13,405 nucleotides of DNA from contig JAFAWZ010000094.1 of NCBI GenBank assembly GCA_019241495.1, positions 1 to 13,405 on the forward strand, in the 5' to 3' direction. Of this stretch, positions 13,139 to 13,405 are shown piece after piece. Made by a program: the position numbers and the translations under genes. This DNA comes from Acidimicrobiales bacterium. Its GTDB lineage: Bacteria > Actinomycetota > Acidimicrobiia > Acidimicrobiales > Palsa-688. The notes under the pieces were generated by a model, which was given only the letters and a program-made list of their open reading frames with translations, did no database searches and was not told the DNA's origin. Within the stretch, counting starts at the first letter, position 1; every line of letters starts with the position of its first letter.

Positions 13139-13405
13139 CAGGGGATGCCGGGGGGCATCGACCAGCTCGAGATCGTCGGGCAGCCCGTCGACCTCTACGT
13201 CGTCTCCTTCGACGGTGACCGAGACCCGGGCCCCGGCGAGGGGTATCCGCCCCACGTGGAGGCGGCTGATCTGCTCGGGCAGGGCGGGGTGCAGCCACAC
13301 CTTGCCGCGCGGGACCCACGGGTCCAGGCGGAGCAGGGTGCGCAACATCAAAAGAGGGGAGGCGGCGGCCCACGCCTGGGGGGAGCACGACGTGGGGTAC
13401 GGCAC
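13127..13405 (-). CDS. Glycogen-debranching enzyme-like glucosidase, C-terminal part
   Basis: Partial gene: the last ~92 codons end with TAG at 13129-13127 and the frame is open through the right edge, so the start lies outside. YPTSCSPQAWAAASPLLMLR is typical of the end of the (alpha/alpha)6 barrel in amylo-alpha-1,6-glucosidase and related GH enzymes. GKVWLHPALPEQISRLHVG and a short beta-rich tail (RVSVTVEGDDVEVDGLPDDLEL) follow. By analogy it would act on branched glucans such as glycogen or trehalose-linked stores. The catalytic residues are not in view, so the exact specificity cannot be told. Confidence 0.7.
   Translation of the reverse strand: MPYPTSCSPQAWAAASPLLMLRTLLRLDPWVPRGKVWLHPALPEQISRLHVGRIPLAGARVSVTVEGDDVEVDGLPDDLELVDAPRHPLTGS

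Overview
The window is about 13.4 kb of very GC-rich DNA from a bacterial chromosome. Genes lie on both strands, GTG and TTG starts are common, and many gene ends touch or overlap. A mycofactocin glycosyltransferase, a homodimeric-type AceE, a FadE-like acyl-CoA dehydrogenase and an actinobacterial HhH-GPD family protein together point to Actinomycetota. Acidimicrobiia is my best guess, but it is inferred from gene content and not from a marker gene. No insertion sequence, phage gene, tRNA, rRNA or CRISPR array was seen. The protein genes are mostly ordinary core metabolism, and the unusual material lies between them.

Layout. (1) 1-1544, + strand: mftF, the last glycosylation step of mycofactocin, probably the tail of an mft cluster to the left. 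(2) 1545-1695: a convergent gap holding a large imperfect stem-loop. (3) 1696-3075, - strand: purB (purine synthesis). It is preceded by an unusual array of two tandem 22-codon mini-ORFs, each overlapping the next start by GTGA, the second running into the purB GTG. (4) 3292-5493, + strand: a MurJ-type lipid II flippase with a long proline-rich N-terminal extension. (5) 5539-6003, - strand: RNase HI. (6) 6069-10207, + strand: a tightly packed run of aceE, an HhH-GPD protein, thiS and thiE. It links a thiamine-diphosphate enzyme to two thiamine synthesis genes. (7) 10212-12439, - strand: an acyl-CoA dehydrogenase, then about 300 bases that look like a structured RNA with a 17-nt stretch complementary to the 16S rRNA tail, then an alpha/beta hydrolase whose nucleophile position is alanine. 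(8) 12508-13122, + strand: a glyoxalase II-like metallo-hydrolase, converging on the C-terminal end of a probable glycogen-debranching enzyme that runs off the right edge.

The two most promising undescribed items are the coupled mini-ORF repeat array upstream of purB (3066-3205) and the candidate structured RNA with an extreme Shine-Dalgarno sequence (about 11046-11270, - strand). Both were read by eye. Folding and homology searches have not been run.
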